Shown here in pieces: positions 24,361 to 37,540 of a DNA stretch of 64,000 bases. How positions within the stretch are numbered: position 1 is the first letter of the stretch; each line of letters starts with the position of its first letter. Under the pieces are notes generated by a model. That model was not told the origin of the DNA. It searched no databases and saw nothing but the letters and a program-made list of their open reading frames with translations. Source of the stretch: Stropharia rugosoannulata (taxonomy: Eukaryota; Basidiomycota; Agaricomycetes; Agaricales; Strophariaceae); assembly GCA_028532985.1 (NCBI GenBank), contig JANCIK010000003.1, positions 3,420,001-3,484,000 on the forward strand, given 5' to 3'. A program made the translations under genes and the position numbers.

Positions 24361-26641
24361 TGTGTCGGCACACGGTATTGATGAGTGTGTGGTTGCGTGT
24401 GAAGTTGTAGTGTCGAGGGAGTTGTGTTGTTCACACAGGAGAGAACGGGTGTAAAGTGTATTCTGCTCGACTACTACGCTAACTACAAACTATTTATACT
24501 AACTTACTACTTCGGGGACACGTTGTACTACGTAGAGGACACATAACATGGAAGCATATGAGAGGAACAGCACATAAGTACACATAGGTAAGAGGAGTCA
24601 GGAGACGTGGAAAAATATAAGTAAATGACTGAGGAATATGGATAATACAATATGCTACGTAGAATAACTCGAGCGAACACGATTTACATTGCCTGGAGGA
24701 ACGGTGCCGTCTGACTCGGCGCGGAAATGACTCGGGCCGTGGTTGTGGCTATGCCAGATGCTACATGTGGCACAGCCTCAGGCCAGGGGAATTGCTACCG
24801 CATTGATGTGATCGTACCATCACGACACTTGAAGGTCCTTGAAGGACGCGATCAACGACAGAGGATATTAGTTGAAGGTATTAAAATGAACCTGTACAGG
24901 CAGTCGTTGAGGGCGGTTGTAAAATCGCAAATTCTGTACCCACTGAGACGACTTGCAGACCAAGAAAAGGGTTTGAATCATCGAACGTGCTCGATTCCAG
25001 GTGAAACACTTGCTTTCCGACCGCACCATGGTTCATCAGCGCTTCAGCCTTACATGCCTTATATGCAGAATCGCCGTTAACAGCGGCTCGTGCCCTCATT
25101 GATGTACTTACTACTGGAGCCTAGTATCCATTTCCATTTGCGACCGCTTGCAAGTCAATAACTGTGGATGCGGGTGTTCCACTCCTACGAACTCTCGACT
25201 CCTTCGGCATCGCGAGTTGCTATTCGTGTCCGTTTCCACTAGTTGTAGAAACAAATGCGATCTCGAACGAATCAATTATGCCCCAATGACGTCTGCGCCC
25301 ACACTATGAGTGTGTTGCATATGCACGCAGTGACATGCCACAATAGTCCTGACTGGATAAGCGAAACTTCGGTCTTTTCCTCGCGCGTTGTTTCTAACCA
25401 AAGATTTATTGGGACGACACTGGCGATAGAACTGACAGCCTGACAAGGGGTTCGAATTAACCGAAGACGTCCCGCGTCCCGTGCGGCGCGCGCAGCTTTC
25501 TTCGTGCTCCTTTTGTATAGTAATTTATGCAGGCTGGTTGGTGGCTGGGCTAAACGTGTCCAGAGTCAGAGATGAAGCTAATGATTATGGAAGTATTGCA
25601 GCTTGTCCAGGCCCTAGAGGAGGCTGGGGTGGGCTGTGTCGCGGAACCATGACACCATACGAACTGTAGCGAGCGGTGTGAGCGAATGTGAGCGGTGGCA
25701 TGGTCCATAAATACAAAGATGATGGATCGTGGTGCTTGATAGAATACATACATCCGTGAATGCCGTTACGAGTAGCATGCTGGGACTCAAGTGGACATGG
25801 ATATGCGGCGATACTAACTGCGGGACTCGCATTTAGGATAGTCGGAGACATTGTTTCAGTGTGCTTCTGGTGGTTTAGCCTGCAGTGCTGAGCGATCACG
25901 ACAGATGCGGACGATTCAAATTCCAACAGTCGATATCGACGGTGGCGCCTGCATGGGCGACACCGACATATTTAGAGCATTGACAGCAACAGTAGCCGAA
26001 GCCGGAGATGATTCAGCTGATGGCTGTTCGTCTTTGGGGAGCGCTATTTTCGCTGTTTGCTTGCAAAAAATGTGGGATTGGGTCGTACGGCGGTGGCTCT
26101 CACGGCGGGGTGGCGCCGTTGGGGGTGCGGACGGCAGTGGGCACGGCGGGGCATCCACGTCTTTTTAATTCAATGCAGAGCTGTCGGCAAATAAAAGATA
26201 CCATAGACAGCGCTCAGGGTCTCGATGAAGGCCGATCCCCAGGAGTAATGCAGAAAAAAAGAAAAGCCAGACGCACGTGGAGTGGCCGCTGACACAGCGG
26301 GGTATAAACTGCGACTCCGTTTTTCTTGTTCTCTTACCACCACCATCACTCCACAGTCTCCTCCCATCTAGCCATCGTCGCCGCCGGTGACAACTGAGAG
26401 GCCCGCTTCGTGGTCGTCTCACTGTTCGAACAGTCGTCAGTACCCGCCCTCCAGCCCAGAAAATCCCAGGAACGTGTAGTACACCATGATTATGTCCCTC
26501 TAGACAGCACCACGACCCATCAACACCTGCTTGCACGCCTACGCTATATATTTCTCTCCCACACATACCCTCGTGGATATACAAAACAGCTTTTTTAATC
26601 ATCCAAATCCATCCACAACGTTATTCCCAAACACGACTCCC
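24361..26641. other. gene-free stretch upstream of the HAL4-like kinase
   Basis: About 2.3 kb with short open frames only (24727-25080, 25585-25926, 25851-26168), none with a recognised domain. 24361-24720 resembles the tail of a decayed retroelement or repeat in composition, but I see no LTR pair, so I do not call one. The last few hundred bases hold the kinase promoter, including a TATATA run at about 26545 and a CT/CA-rich leader. Confidence 0.4.
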
Positions 26642-28696
26642 ATGGGCCTACTAGACTCCTCAGAAGACACATCACAGCAGGACGGCGAGGGCGACAGCCC
26701 AGATAAACCCCCCCATGCTCAGATATCCAACCCTGCCCTCAAGATCAACTCCCATCCCAGCTCTAAAACTGTCACCCCCATGAACGGCTCCTCCAGTGAC
26801 AGCACCCGTACCGCCACCGCAAATCCCATTCCCAGTCCAGGCTCTTATCCCCTCCCCCCGCCCGACTCCCTCCTGACCGGGGTCAAACAGCCAGGGTACA
26901 CACGTGGGGCCCTTGAGAAGCTCAACTCCGGGACTATGTCGTCCGGCTCGTCCGAACACAACGCGCAGAATTACCAGCGCCAGTCCGAGCCACCGCGGGG
27001 CCACAGTCAGAACCACAGCCCCGAGAACACCCCCTCACCCACCTCGCCTGCAGACAGTTACTGGGATCCCAACAGCGCGCCACCGAGCCGAGGCCCCAGC
27101 CAGCCTCCCACCCGGCCTCCCAGCCGGGCGCCGAGCATGTCGGCCGGCGTCTCCGGTGGTAAGGTCTCTCTTCCCGCCGTCTTTACACCTGGGGGACGTG
27201 AACGACGCTCGAGCAAGGCCGCTGACGTGCCTCCGCCCACACCGACTAAGAAGCCTGCATCGGTGCACTCAGATAAGGGCGATGGCTCATCGCACAAGTT
27301 CAACTTGAAAGATCTGCTTGCTAATGGGCCGAAGCTGAATCGGAAGAGTTCCCAGCGGTCGACATCATCACGCAAGTCAGATTCGGATGCCGGCGACGGG
27401 CGCGCCAAGAGTGTCGCAGGGGACAGCACGGCCAGCCTCACGCAGAAGTACGGTGTTTGCCAGAAGATCGCGATTGGAAAAGGGGCAACCAGCGTCGTCC
27501 GCCTTGCACACAAGTGGGATCGGACAGAGGAAAAGCTGTACGCTATCAAGGTCAGTTAGATCTCCCGTCTACCTTAGTGCGGCTTTTCCAACTGTTATCA
27601 GGAATTCCGTAAGCGACGCAAGAATGAGTCGGAGAAGGATTACGTGAAAAAGCTCACCGCCGAGTTCTGCATATCATCGACGTTACACCATCCCAATATT
27701 GTCGAGACCGTCGATTTGGTACAGGATGAGAACCAGCATTGGTGTGAGGTAATGGAATTCTGCCCCGGTGGCGATTTATATGCTGCGATCAAGAAAGGGT
27801 GAGCTTGAATTGTTGGCTTATGTGCGGGGTTTATCCTTTTCATCGTCTGACCACAATAATTATATCAGTGGAATGAGCCCAAGCGAAGTCGAGTGTTGCT
27901 TCAAGCAGATCCTCAACGGTGTTTCCTATCTGCACAATCAAGGCGTTGCCCATCGCGATATCAAGCCCGAGAATCTCTTCTTTGATACCAAAGGACATTT
28001 GAAGGTTCTTTCTACCCTCATATCCTTACATCACTGTATTTCATGATTTATATTCTTTTAGATCGGTGATTATGGCGCGTCGACGGTGTACCGTCTTCCT
28101 TGGGAAGCCACCGTGCACATGTCGACCGGGCTCTGTGGCAGCGAGCCGTACATCGCCCCCGAGCAGTTTTTAGGCAAACGTAAGCCTCCATAATCGCTGT
28201 TGCTCCTATGCAGTGGCAGCCTGACATATTACTTGCTTGCCGCTTTTCTTGATGCCTTCTTCAACCAATCGTATACGCTTACCGCCATGCCCGCCATGAC
28301 ACCAACTATATAGCCTACGATGCCCGGCTCGTCGACATTTGGGCCATCGGTATCGTCTACTACTGCCTGCACTTTCAGGAGCTGCCCTGGCGCGCCGCTC
28401 AGCCGGGTACAGATCCGTTGTACTCCGCGTATGCACAGGCTTGCGCGAACGCCAACCCTGCGGTGTCAGCATGCCCTCCGACGATCAACAACCTCAACCC
28501 CCGTGCGTGCAGAAGCCTCATCCGCAAGATGCTCGAACCCGACCCACGCCACCGGTACACGATCGAGGATGTTGTCGCTCACTCGTGGATTCAGAGCATC
28601 GAGATCTGCCACGAAGTCACTGAGCCGAAACACGTTCATGTGAGCGCGCGCGCGATGGGCATGGCGTACCTAGGTAACGGTGGGGCTGGTGCGTAG
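26642..28696 (+). CDS. serine/threonine kinase, HAL4/SAT4-like
   Basis: Cytosolic kinase of the fungal NPR/HAL family. In yeast Hal4/Sat4 and Hal5 stabilise plasma-membrane nutrient transporters and the Trk potassium system, giving salt tolerance. The first 270 residues are disordered (Ser/Pro/Thr-rich, PPSRGPSQPPTRPPSRAPSM). The kinase domain follows: IGKGATSVVRLAHK (glycine loop), LYAIK (VAIK lysine), EFRKRRKNESEKDYVKKLTA, SSTLHHPNIVETVDLVQDEN and HWCEVMEFCPGGDLY, which are strong family hallmarks; then HRDIKPENLFF, IGDYGAST (DYG in place of DFG) and GSEPYIAPEQFLGK. The C-lobe ends with DPRHRYTIEDVVAHSWI and a short GNGGAGA tail. About six exons. Start at the ATG at 26642 (MGLLDSSEDT); upstream Leu codons in frame are not starts. 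Confidence 0.9.
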
Positions 28697-29548
28697 AGGA
28701 TGAATGTGATACGATATGATCTGTTCTGTGAGTTTCCAGGCGATTTGGTATATGCGGAGGGTGCTAATGGTGTACAGCCGGTGTGATAATTGGACATTGG
28801 TCAGCTTGCCTTGTAATAACTTGGGCATCGCACTGCGCGTCACGGCATGTATCCGCTTATAATTAGGATGCATATGCGTTTGTGCGTGCGTGCCCTCTTT
28901 TCTGCCCCGTCATGTCTGTCCTTCTGCCTGTGCGTCGTTGGTTCTTCGTCATTCTATCCGCATTTTGTCCGCAGCATCAGTTGCTAACTGGCTGCCCGTG
29001 CGTGCGAGGGTGGGAAAGCCTTTTCTTGTCCGCCTCGTTGTCTTCTTTGTCTTCGGTTCCCGTATTATCCTCTCTGCGTAGCTAGTATCATTCTCTTTGC
29101 TATTTTGTCGTATGAACGCGGCCCGTGTTCGTGGCCGTTTGTTTTTGAGCTGTTGTTTTATGCGGAACAGGTATTGTAAATGTTTCGTATCGTGCCCCAG
29201 GTCCCCGTGTGTGTTCTTGCTCAGCGGCAGAGGTTGGGTGACTGGCCGGCGCGTACATCCCATTCATGTTATGCTCGCCGTCTGCGGTGCCGGGGAATGG
29301 GTGTATGCGTTTGCATTTAAGCGGCGAAGTAATGTGAGAGCCGCGCTACATACACTTGCATGTGATTCAGAATTCAATATTGGTGTTTCTCATGTCAATC
29401 CAAATATACAGCTGGCATGATCTGCAGCATTGAACTGAGCAGGGACGGAGATTTACTGCGCAGGTGCACTGAAACAGATTTATACTGCGACCCTTCCACT
29501 GCCGCTTAGTTATCGGTCGAACTTTTTTTTGACTTTGTTTACAACCAT
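28697..29548. other. intergenic, pyrimidine-rich
   Basis: Between kinase stop and the DHA2 exporter start. Long T- and C-rich runs on the plus strand (about 28890-29260) make several spurious frames. No domain, repeat or RNA gene recognised. Confidence 0.4.
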
Positions 29549-32503
29549 ATGTCAACTGTGCCCTCTAACGAGATCGCGAGCAAGCCTATGGAGGTGACCT
29601 CTTCGCCGACGAAGAAGGCGCCCCCAGGAGCGTCGTGGAAGGACAAGGAGGAGCACTTGCTGCCCGAGAACCGCTTGTCGATAGTTCGTCCTGTAAAACT
29701 GCATTGTTTTCCATTTCTGATACAGGTTCTACTCTTTTTCAGGTTTTTGCGGGGCTTATGGGATGTGTGTTCCTAGCTGCTTTGGACCAGGTCAGTTTTT
29801 GTTTCGTTGAGATGTCGAACGCATGCTCATCGATAGCATCACTCTGAAGACCATCGTCGCGACCGCGTTGCCTACGATAGTCCAGCAGCTCGGGGGCGGG
29901 AAAGATTATAGCTGGGTCGGAACGTTAGTCGCCAGTCCCCTCCTCTTTTGTTCACAGCAATGCTAATACGGACCATTGCGAATCACAGAGCGTACTTGTT
30001 AGCCTCTGCAAGGTGCGTACTTTGCCTCTTTTCTATTTCTGCCACGATATCTCAAGTGCACCACGTAGTCTGTCGCCTTTGTACGGCAAGCTCTCGGACC
30101 TCATAGGGCGCAAACCTATTCTCTACGCCTCCATCGTCATCTTCCTGGTACGTAGACTCGCCCTTGATACTGACAAAAAGGCAGTGAATGAACTTCGTGT
30201 TATAAATAGATCGGGTCAGCTCTATGCGGCGCGGCGCAAAGCATTGTACGTCATCATATATCAGGATCCGCATCATCCGACGTGAACTTATTTTGTTATT
30301 TTCATCTATCCTTATTAGACCTGGCTGGTTGTATCTCGGGCAGTCCAAGGGATTGGTGGAGGTGGTATTATGCAGCTGGTCAATATCACCATTAGCGATA
30401 TAGTGCCTCTCGAGACGTAAGTGCGTGCTTGAAGTCGTGGGCGCCAATTTTAACCGCCCATTGCCCCATTTTGATATATAGACGCGGAAAGTACAACGGG
30501 CTGATAGGCGCGACGTTTGGAATAGCGAGCGTTCTTGGTCCGCTTATAGGCGGGGTAAGTGAGGCTTTATATGTGCCTAGAGCTTCAAATAACATATAAG
30601 TAGGCTTTAACGGATCATGTCTCGTGGAGGTGGTGAGTGGTCCACATTGTCGCAATGATTCAACTTTACTAATGCGTATGAGTTTTCAGGTGTTTCTTTA
30701 TTAACCTGTAAGCAACTTGAAGCATAAAATTAAGTTAATAAAACAACTTACCGAACTGAAAGACCAACCGGCGGTGTGGCTGGAACTGTCCTATTCTTTT
30801 TCCTCAACCTCAATCCGCGTCAAGGAAAGACCCTCCGTCAGCACGTAGAAGAGTTTGACTTTGTCGGGCTCTTGTTTCTTGTTGGCGGTGTAGTACTTCT
30901 ACTAGTAGGCTTTAACGAAAGCGAGACAAGCTGTGAGTACTTGAGTTATTCACCCGAAGATTTCTTTTTTTAAACAAACAATATTGACACTTTATCTACC
31001 GCAGGGTCATCGAAGTCGACCATCATCTGTCTCGTCGTTGGCGTTGTCGCCTTGGTTATTGGTGCGGTCAATGAGGCGTACACAAAAAGAGCACCCATTG
31101 TCCCGCCCAGGATATTTTATGTATGATACTTCTACACTTTTGCCGATACAAAAGCTCATCACGACTTAGACGCGTACCACGGCCATCCTGTTAATCTCGA
31201 CTTTCTTACATGCCGTGGCCTTCTTCTCTGGAGCATATTACCTACCCCTGTACTTCCAGGTCCTCGGAGCCTCAGCCACGCGGTCTGGTGTAGAGTCAGT
31301 TGTACCTGCCTCCTTCGTCCCCCTCTCTCTAACACTAATTTTAATTTCAGAATGCTTCCTTATTCTTTGGGAGCAGCCGCTGCCTCTGTCGCATCTGGAA
31401 TAATCGTCACTCGTACAGGCAAATATCGCCCGCTCACTTGGTTAGGCTTCGGCGTTTTCACCATAGGAATGGGCTTGATGACGAGACTGGATTCTTTATC
31501 TTCTGCGTATGTGCTGCTTACATTTATCTTATTATACTTTTCTGTTGATGTCATTTTTATTTTTATTTTACAGAGCAGAAAAGGTAGTGTTCCCACTCAT
31601 AGCTGCTCTTGGGTTGGGCGGCTTGTTCCTGGTAAGCTGCGCACCTTTAACCAACCACTCAACATCTCTGAGAGTTCCTTCCGCTCTTCTAGACACCTCT
31701 CATTGGTCTCCAAGCTGCAATGCCGATCAAAGACATGGCCACCACTACGTCAACGTTTGGTTTCATCAGGTACATATTTTTCTTGTCAGCGCTTGCATAT
31801 ATAGGTCCTAACTGCGGGAACAGATTGATCGGTGGTACAGTTGGTATATCCATCGGCCAAGCCATTTTTGCCAGTGTAAGTCTCTGTTTAAACATGGTGC
31901 AAGCGTTGTGTGCTGATGTTCTACACGTCCCAGATCGTCCGAAGGAAAATTGCACGTATACCAAATGTCCATATAGATACCTCCCCTGCGGCACTTGCAC
32001 AGGGTGTACGCAAGCTCAAAGACCTAGTACCCGTACGCAACTTCCCATCAGATTTAGGGCGCCTACTTGAGTCTGACAATTTTGCCAGGACCCTGTGACC
32101 CAAGCTGCTGTCCTCCAAGCCTTCACAAAATCAGTGGCTGCTATTTGGGTAGTAATGACCCCGATTGTGGGTGTTGGCTTTATTATGGGTATGTATTGCA
32201 TAATCATGTTAGGAACGAACCCTTTTACTGACGATCTCCTTCCAAACACAAGTATTGGCTATCAAAGCATACACTCTTAAGCGTACTGTCATACGTGCTG
32301 GTGATGCTGCGGCAGCTCAGCCCAAGGACATAGAGCAAGGCATTTCAGCAGATCATGAATCAAACGAGAAAGTCGATGGGGAAATGACAGAGAGTTCTGA
32401 CCAGGCAGATGACAATGGCACAAAGAAGGGTACCGAAGACGATGTGCCAGAGGACATCACGACAGGGCCTACAACGGCAGAACCCAAGTCAGCTGGGCAC
32501 TAA
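29549..32503 (+). CDS. MFS drug exporter, DHA2 (14-helix) family
   Basis: Plasma-membrane drug:proton antiporter of the 14-helix DHA2 family, related to fungal toxin and azole exporters. Many exons, all joined by short introns. Motifs: [15 protein letters not shown] and [20 protein letters not shown] (TM1-2), motif [39 protein letters not shown] (motif B), [19 protein letters not shown] (motif C, antiporter signature), WRWCFFINLPTGGVAG, which includes an 18-base micro-exon at 30690-30707, then [20 protein letters not shown] and [15 protein letters not shown]. The C-terminal tail is acidic and disordered (about 75 residues, [15 protein letters not shown]). No frame break seen. Substrate not predictable. 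A second exporter follows 1.4 kb downstream on the same strand. Confidence 0.9.
30690..30707 (+). other. 18-base micro-exon of the DHA2 exporter
   Basis: Between an intron ending TTTTCAG and one starting GTAAGC, 18 bases encode the invariant CFFIN part of WRWCFFINLP. Without it the conserved motif is lost, so the exon must be real. Confidence 0.8.
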
Positions 32504-33921
32504 ACTTCCTTGATTGTTTTCTGTCGCAGAATAAAGCTGCATTTGCCAATCATAACGCTTCCTGAGCCTCTCTGTACGACCCTTTCACAATTATGGTAAA
32601 AATTCTGGCAAAAATTGAACGTCGAAATATCGACCTCTTATACTTACTTACCATACCAATGCATTTACTTTCATTAGGTTTATGTTTGTTTTGACCGAGT
32701 ACTTATTTTCACCTTCCCAGCACAGACATACCTCAGCCGTTTACTTTGAGTTGACGTCTGAGGTATGTCTCTTTAGTTTACATATTCATTACTACGTACT
32801 TACTTATACCTGTCTAGCATTTACCGTACATCATCACGACAGGTATGATATAAGCTGTTTCAATACTTCTAGTTGACGTCTGAGCTTGGTCTAAGTAGTG
32901 AGTACTTACTGTAGATCTATCATTTAGTTAATTCCAAGTATCACTTTCTCACTATTTTTTCCGTCATCGTCGTCGAGTCTCTTTGGTTTCATGGCTCAGT
33001 CCACTATGTCAGAAACAAACGAAGGAATTACACCAATGACATTCCATGGCACCCTTGTCCCTGCTGGAAAATCTAGATTAATTCAAGCGCAGAGCATGCT
33101 TTTTTCGGTATTGTCAATTAACGTCGCGGCTACAATGTGGCAAGCTATCTTTATTGCCTAGTTTTAAAAGCCACATAACAGGGCTACTGTCGCAGACCGT
33201 GTCCTGAATTTTCGAAGTCAGCCACGTACACTGATCTGCACGTAACACACGTTGCAGTTTGCTTGCAGTTTGGTTGCAGTAGAGAAATTGTGAGATAGAG
33301 GTGTCGGGTTTCAACGATGGGTTGCCTTCGTTCATGTGAGTAAGTGAATTCAAGAGACGTGGCTACTACAAAATGTTTTTTAATACAGATACAGTGCTCT
33401 GAAAATTTTATGAAATGCTGCTGAAATGCCAATCCCCTTAGTCACAGTATTAAACTAAGGTTTCCATCGGAGTTTCATTGCGGAGTTTAATGCGGTGATG
33501 GGTTCTGCTCTGACTTTCAACTCCTCCCATGTTGCTTATTACTACTACATCCCGTATATGCCGCAAATTCTGTTTTGCTCTATCTTTTTCTTGAATGTTT
33601 TCTCCCGAAGGTCTCCTGGGCTACTAGTGAACCATAATGACTGTCTCTGACTCCATAACCCAAAGATGACTCTCCGAATTGGTAGTAAATTCTTATCACT
33701 TGTCTTCTTTTGTCATCGTATCCCCCGCTCCACACTCGGACACAGGCAACAATGGTGAGAAAACCTGAGAAGACCCTCGTAAGGCTACGGAGAAAGTCGG
33801 AAGAGATCCGCCCTGTTGTTTTCTTATATAAATGGTTGCTTGCTTTGAAGTAATTCTTGGCTCCCTTTGGTTGAGGCCGTTGACGCAGGCATACCGCATA
33901 CCTTCTTGGACTCACAGGGCA
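32504..33921. other. intergenic with paired TGACGTC motifs
   Basis: Promoter side of the DHA1 exporter. GTTGACGTCTGAG occurs twice, near 32751 and 32874, each holding a CRE/ATF-like TGACGTC core. A short open frame lies at 32991-33161. The remaining frames have no recognised feature. Confidence 0.4.
32991..33161 (+). CDS. 56-codon open frame, hypothetical
   Basis: Runs from ATG at 32991 (MAQSTMSETNEGITPMTFHG) to TAG at 33161. It follows a TC-rich leader and a weak TATA-like region, features typical of real starts here, and it has a balanced composition. It could be a first exon, a truncated gene or chance. No homology recognised. Confidence 0.25.
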   Translation: MAQSTMSETNEGITPMTFHGTLVPAGKSRLIQAQSMLFSVLSINVAATMWQAIFIA

Positions 33922-36324
33922 ATGTCGGGATATTCAGGTACCGCCGAACAGATTGACCTTGAGGGGACGCGCTCTCCTTTTATTTTGGCTCAGCAAAATT
34001 CATTCAAAGTTGCTCAGCCAGGTAAGAATAGAGAAGAAAAACCAGTCCAAAACAAAGTTCATGAAGACGATGTCATATGGGTTGATTGGGACGGTGACGA
34101 TGACCCCGCTGATCCCAGGAAGTAAGTGGGGAAAGGTCACGACATCAATCAAAAACTGACGAGCTGTACGTGCAGTTGGTCCACTCGCCGAAAATGGACG
34201 ATTACTTTTGTAGTTGCTGCGTTTGCTTTTATCTCCCCCGCTTCATCCTCCATGGTAGCTCCAGCAGCCGACCGCATTGCTCAAGAATTTAACAATACGA
34301 GCACAATTCTCATCGCGATGACCACTAGTATCTTTATTCTTGGTTATGGTGAGTAGACGTAGATGGCCTAGCATGCTCTTCAACTCACTAAAGTTACTAG
34401 CCATTGGTCCCCTGGTGCGCATACGCACAGATTAATATTGGCTTCCATGTAACATGCCTTATCGGCTAAGCTTATAGGTCCCCTGAGCGAAATTTACGGC
34501 CGGTCCAGAGTGTTGCAACTCAGTAACTTATTTTATCTTGGTATGCACTGAGGGATCTTGTTATAATTAACCGCCTGTAAACCACGTCTGTAGCCTGGAA
34601 TATCGGATGTGGCTTCAGTCAGAATAAGAGTCAGTTGATAGCCTTTCGATTCCTGGCTGGTTTAGGTGGCAGTGCTCCGCTTTCGGTACGTCTACCTGTT
34701 TTACGAGGAAAATACGTTTTGACATTATGAATGGCCTAAGATTGGTGGTGCAATCCTTGGTGACGTTTGGCGTGCAGAGGAGAGGGGGAAAGCAATCGCA
34801 ATCTATTCACTGTCTCCATTGCTAGGATCTGTTATTGGCCCCTTGTGCGGCGGCTGGTGAGCAACTTAGACATCTCTCTATTTTTGTCGACTAAATCATT
34901 GTTCATTGTCACAGGATTTCCTTGCGATCAACGTGGAGGTGGATATTTTGGTCCACAAGCATTGTAGACTCCTTCATACAACTCGCAGGGATATTTTTCT
35001 TATGGGAAAGTAAGGCAATTAGTAATACACAGTAGAGCTGATTAATTGATTGTTGCAACATAGCATACGCCCCTGTTCTTTTAGAAGCCAAAGCCCGACG
35101 GATACGCAACGCAAGAGCATCCAGTAATGAGCCCAACCGCCCTGTCATTACCGTGTATGATTCCTCTGGAGGTCGCACGTAAGCACTGTCCCGTTGCACC
35201 TAATATTCTGAACACACTATTTTATTAGTTGGAAGCATGTATTTGGCGTTGCACTAACCAGACCCTTCCAACTGTTTGGAAATGAAGCGATTATTCAAGT
35301 CCTGGGGATATATATAGCGTTTGTTTATGGTCTATTTTACGGTATGTACTCCCCCTTCAGCGCATCATGTAATTAAAATTGAAGGTCCCGCGACAGTTTT
35401 CCTCACAACAATGCCTGCTATATTCACCAAGATTTATCATGAAAATAGCGGAGTCAGTGGCCTAAACTATATCGCTCTTGGGGTAGGCTTGGTTGTGGCA
35501 TCTTATTTGAATGCACGCTCCATGGATAGAATATACATACACTTCAAGGACAAGAATAACGGTGTGGGTGAGCCGGAGTACCGTCTGCGTAGGTGGCCAC
35601 CTCCCGTCTAGTGACCAGGTCTGCTAACCGTCTGTCTAACTGTGAAGCACCTATGATTCCAGGGACACTTTTATTACCACTGGGTCTCCTGCTTTGTGGC
35701 TGGTCAGCCCAACAAAATTTTCATTGGATCGCAGCAGATATAGTACGTACCTAGATACATAGGCGAACACAATTCTAATAGCTACTTTAGGGCATTGCTT
35801 GCGTGGGTATCTCAGTGATTCTAACCTTTCAGACCATACAGGCATATGTAGTGGACGCGTTTACTTTGTACGGCGCTTCTGGTATGTTTAGATCGTTCAT
35901 AAGTTTCCCCTTTCATGCTGATTGCTACCCTTAGCTCTCGCCGCTGTCTCCTCTCTTCGATCACTGGCAGCTTTTGGGTTCCCCTTATTCGCGCCGGCTA
36001 TGTACGCTAAGCTAGGCTACGGAAAAGGGGACACCATTCTTGCTTGTCTAGCTATCGGCTTGGGATGTCCCGGGTGCGTAGCTTCTCGTTGTCAATAATT
36101 ATGCGAACAAACTAAAAGCAAGTTAATGTAGCCCTTTCTTTCTTTGGAAATATGGCCGGAGAATAAGAATGGCCAGTAGATATGCTCACAAGGGGCAATT
36201 CGGGAATATGATGGCGAGTAAAGTCACAGAAAAACAAGAGGGACGGACAAATCAAGACATCGAGAACACGGATATACAACAAGTGCCACGAGAACGTAGA
36301 GATTGGCCCATCGATTCAAACTAG
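33922..36324 (+). CDS. MFS drug/polyamine exporter, DHA1 (12-helix) family
   Basis: Plasma-membrane drug:proton antiporter of the DHA1 family (Tpo/Flr type). The N-terminal cytosolic region is polar and ends in the family box VIWVDWDGDDDPADPRKNWS. TM1 is WTITFVVAAFAFISPASSSM. Motif A is PLSEIYGRSRVLQLSNLFYL; then GCGFSQNKSQLIAFRFLAGL, GGAILGDVWRAEERGKAIAI, LLGSVIGPLCGGW (motif C) and STWRWIFWSTSI. After the central loop come VTVFLTT-type helix 7, GIYIAFVYGLFY and C-terminal helices SALAAVSSLRSLAAFGFPLF and LFLWKYG. The tail (ENTDIQQVPRERRDW) is polar. About eight introns. The stop is at 36322-36324. No break seen. It is in tandem with a DHA2 exporter of a different subfamily, so this is not a recent duplication. 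Confidence 0.9.
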
Positions 36325-37540
36325 TCCGTCACAGCTGCAACATGAACGTAGTCACTCTACATAACCTATTATGTCGGTGTGTGTATCATAATCTATTATA
36401 CTTCTTTTTCTGCCTTTGTTTGTGGGTCTATTTCATTGCTTGCTCAGTGCCTGGCGGTAAGGTCTGGTAAGGCATGACAATGCAATGGTGGCAGCCATCA
36501 ATGTATGCTGGGTAAAATGCAGCAAAATGTACTTTATCTTTCAAAGAAATACATATTTCAGTTAGATAAACGTAAGAAATTGCCTCGGGCTTGCTCAAAA
36601 ATAGAAAGCCCGATGCCCTTTTCTTCAGTAAATGGACTCTTTCAAAAACATATGATACATCTTGTCACATATTTCTCTACAAACAACTGTCTAGTGTCAG
36701 CAGCGTTAGACAGTGAAGTTCCCACGTGCAATTCGGCATAATAACGGGTCAAGACTCTAGACAATTGCGCTCTTAATCAGTCGCGGAGAACCTTTTTAAA
36801 AGTCCGGGTATGTTGTAGGCGGCAATAGAAGCTGTGTTTTTCTCATGATTTTGGACGTCTGAAATGCGATCTTCTTTGACCGACACTTGGATAATGAAGA
36901 CCGTGTTATACGATGAGCCCTGGGTGTGGTGCGCCCATGATCCTGTGCGGTACGGTATACACGAGGAAGAAGTGACATTTGCTTCTTGCTTCTATGTTTG
37001 TTAATACTGGCAGACGGAATGGAATACAAGGATGTTCAAGAATATCATTTGTATATGATCGATTCGATGTGCAGTGGGAATGCAGTAACATACTGTATAT
37101 GTAAGTAGAGCTTCATGGTTGCAATTCCTCTGACAGTTTTCTAGATATACGGTTTAGTGCATACGGTACTGCAACGGTACTGGGACGCTTTCTGAAGATG
37201 GCGGTCTGCAGCACCCGGATTCCGCAACTGATTCTGTCGTGACAGGTGTTATGCATGTTACGCTTGAAATAGACTTTCGGCCCCTTCAAGTCCGAGAAGC
37301 CGAGTGCCGGATAAGTTATTCATGGACCCATACCACCGATAGGACTCGAGGGACATTTTCATTTGCCTACTTTGCGAACTCATAGAAGCTATCCAAATGG
37401 TTCTTATATCGGGCTATCTTGCGCTACTATCGATCAGACTCTCTAAGTTTTTTCCTCTCAGAGATAAACCCCTTCACCTGGCCATTTTCTGCGCACTGGC
37501 CCCCCCGCCTTTCACATAGCTCTCATCAAAAGTCTTGCGA
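36325..37540. other. intergenic, no feature supported
   Basis: 1.2 kb between the exporter stop and the intronless orphan gene. Frames are short and featureless. Confidence 0.4.

Noticed and set aside
24361..24720. Possible solo LTR next to the outer transposon
   Set aside because: Composition is suggestive, but there is no second copy, no target duplication and no primer-binding site or polypurine tract that I can see.
28882..29420. Several overlapping plus-strand frames after the HAL4-like kinase
   Set aside because: They overlap in different frames of a pyrimidine-rich stretch and have no recognised feature; most likely 3' and 5' flanking DNA.
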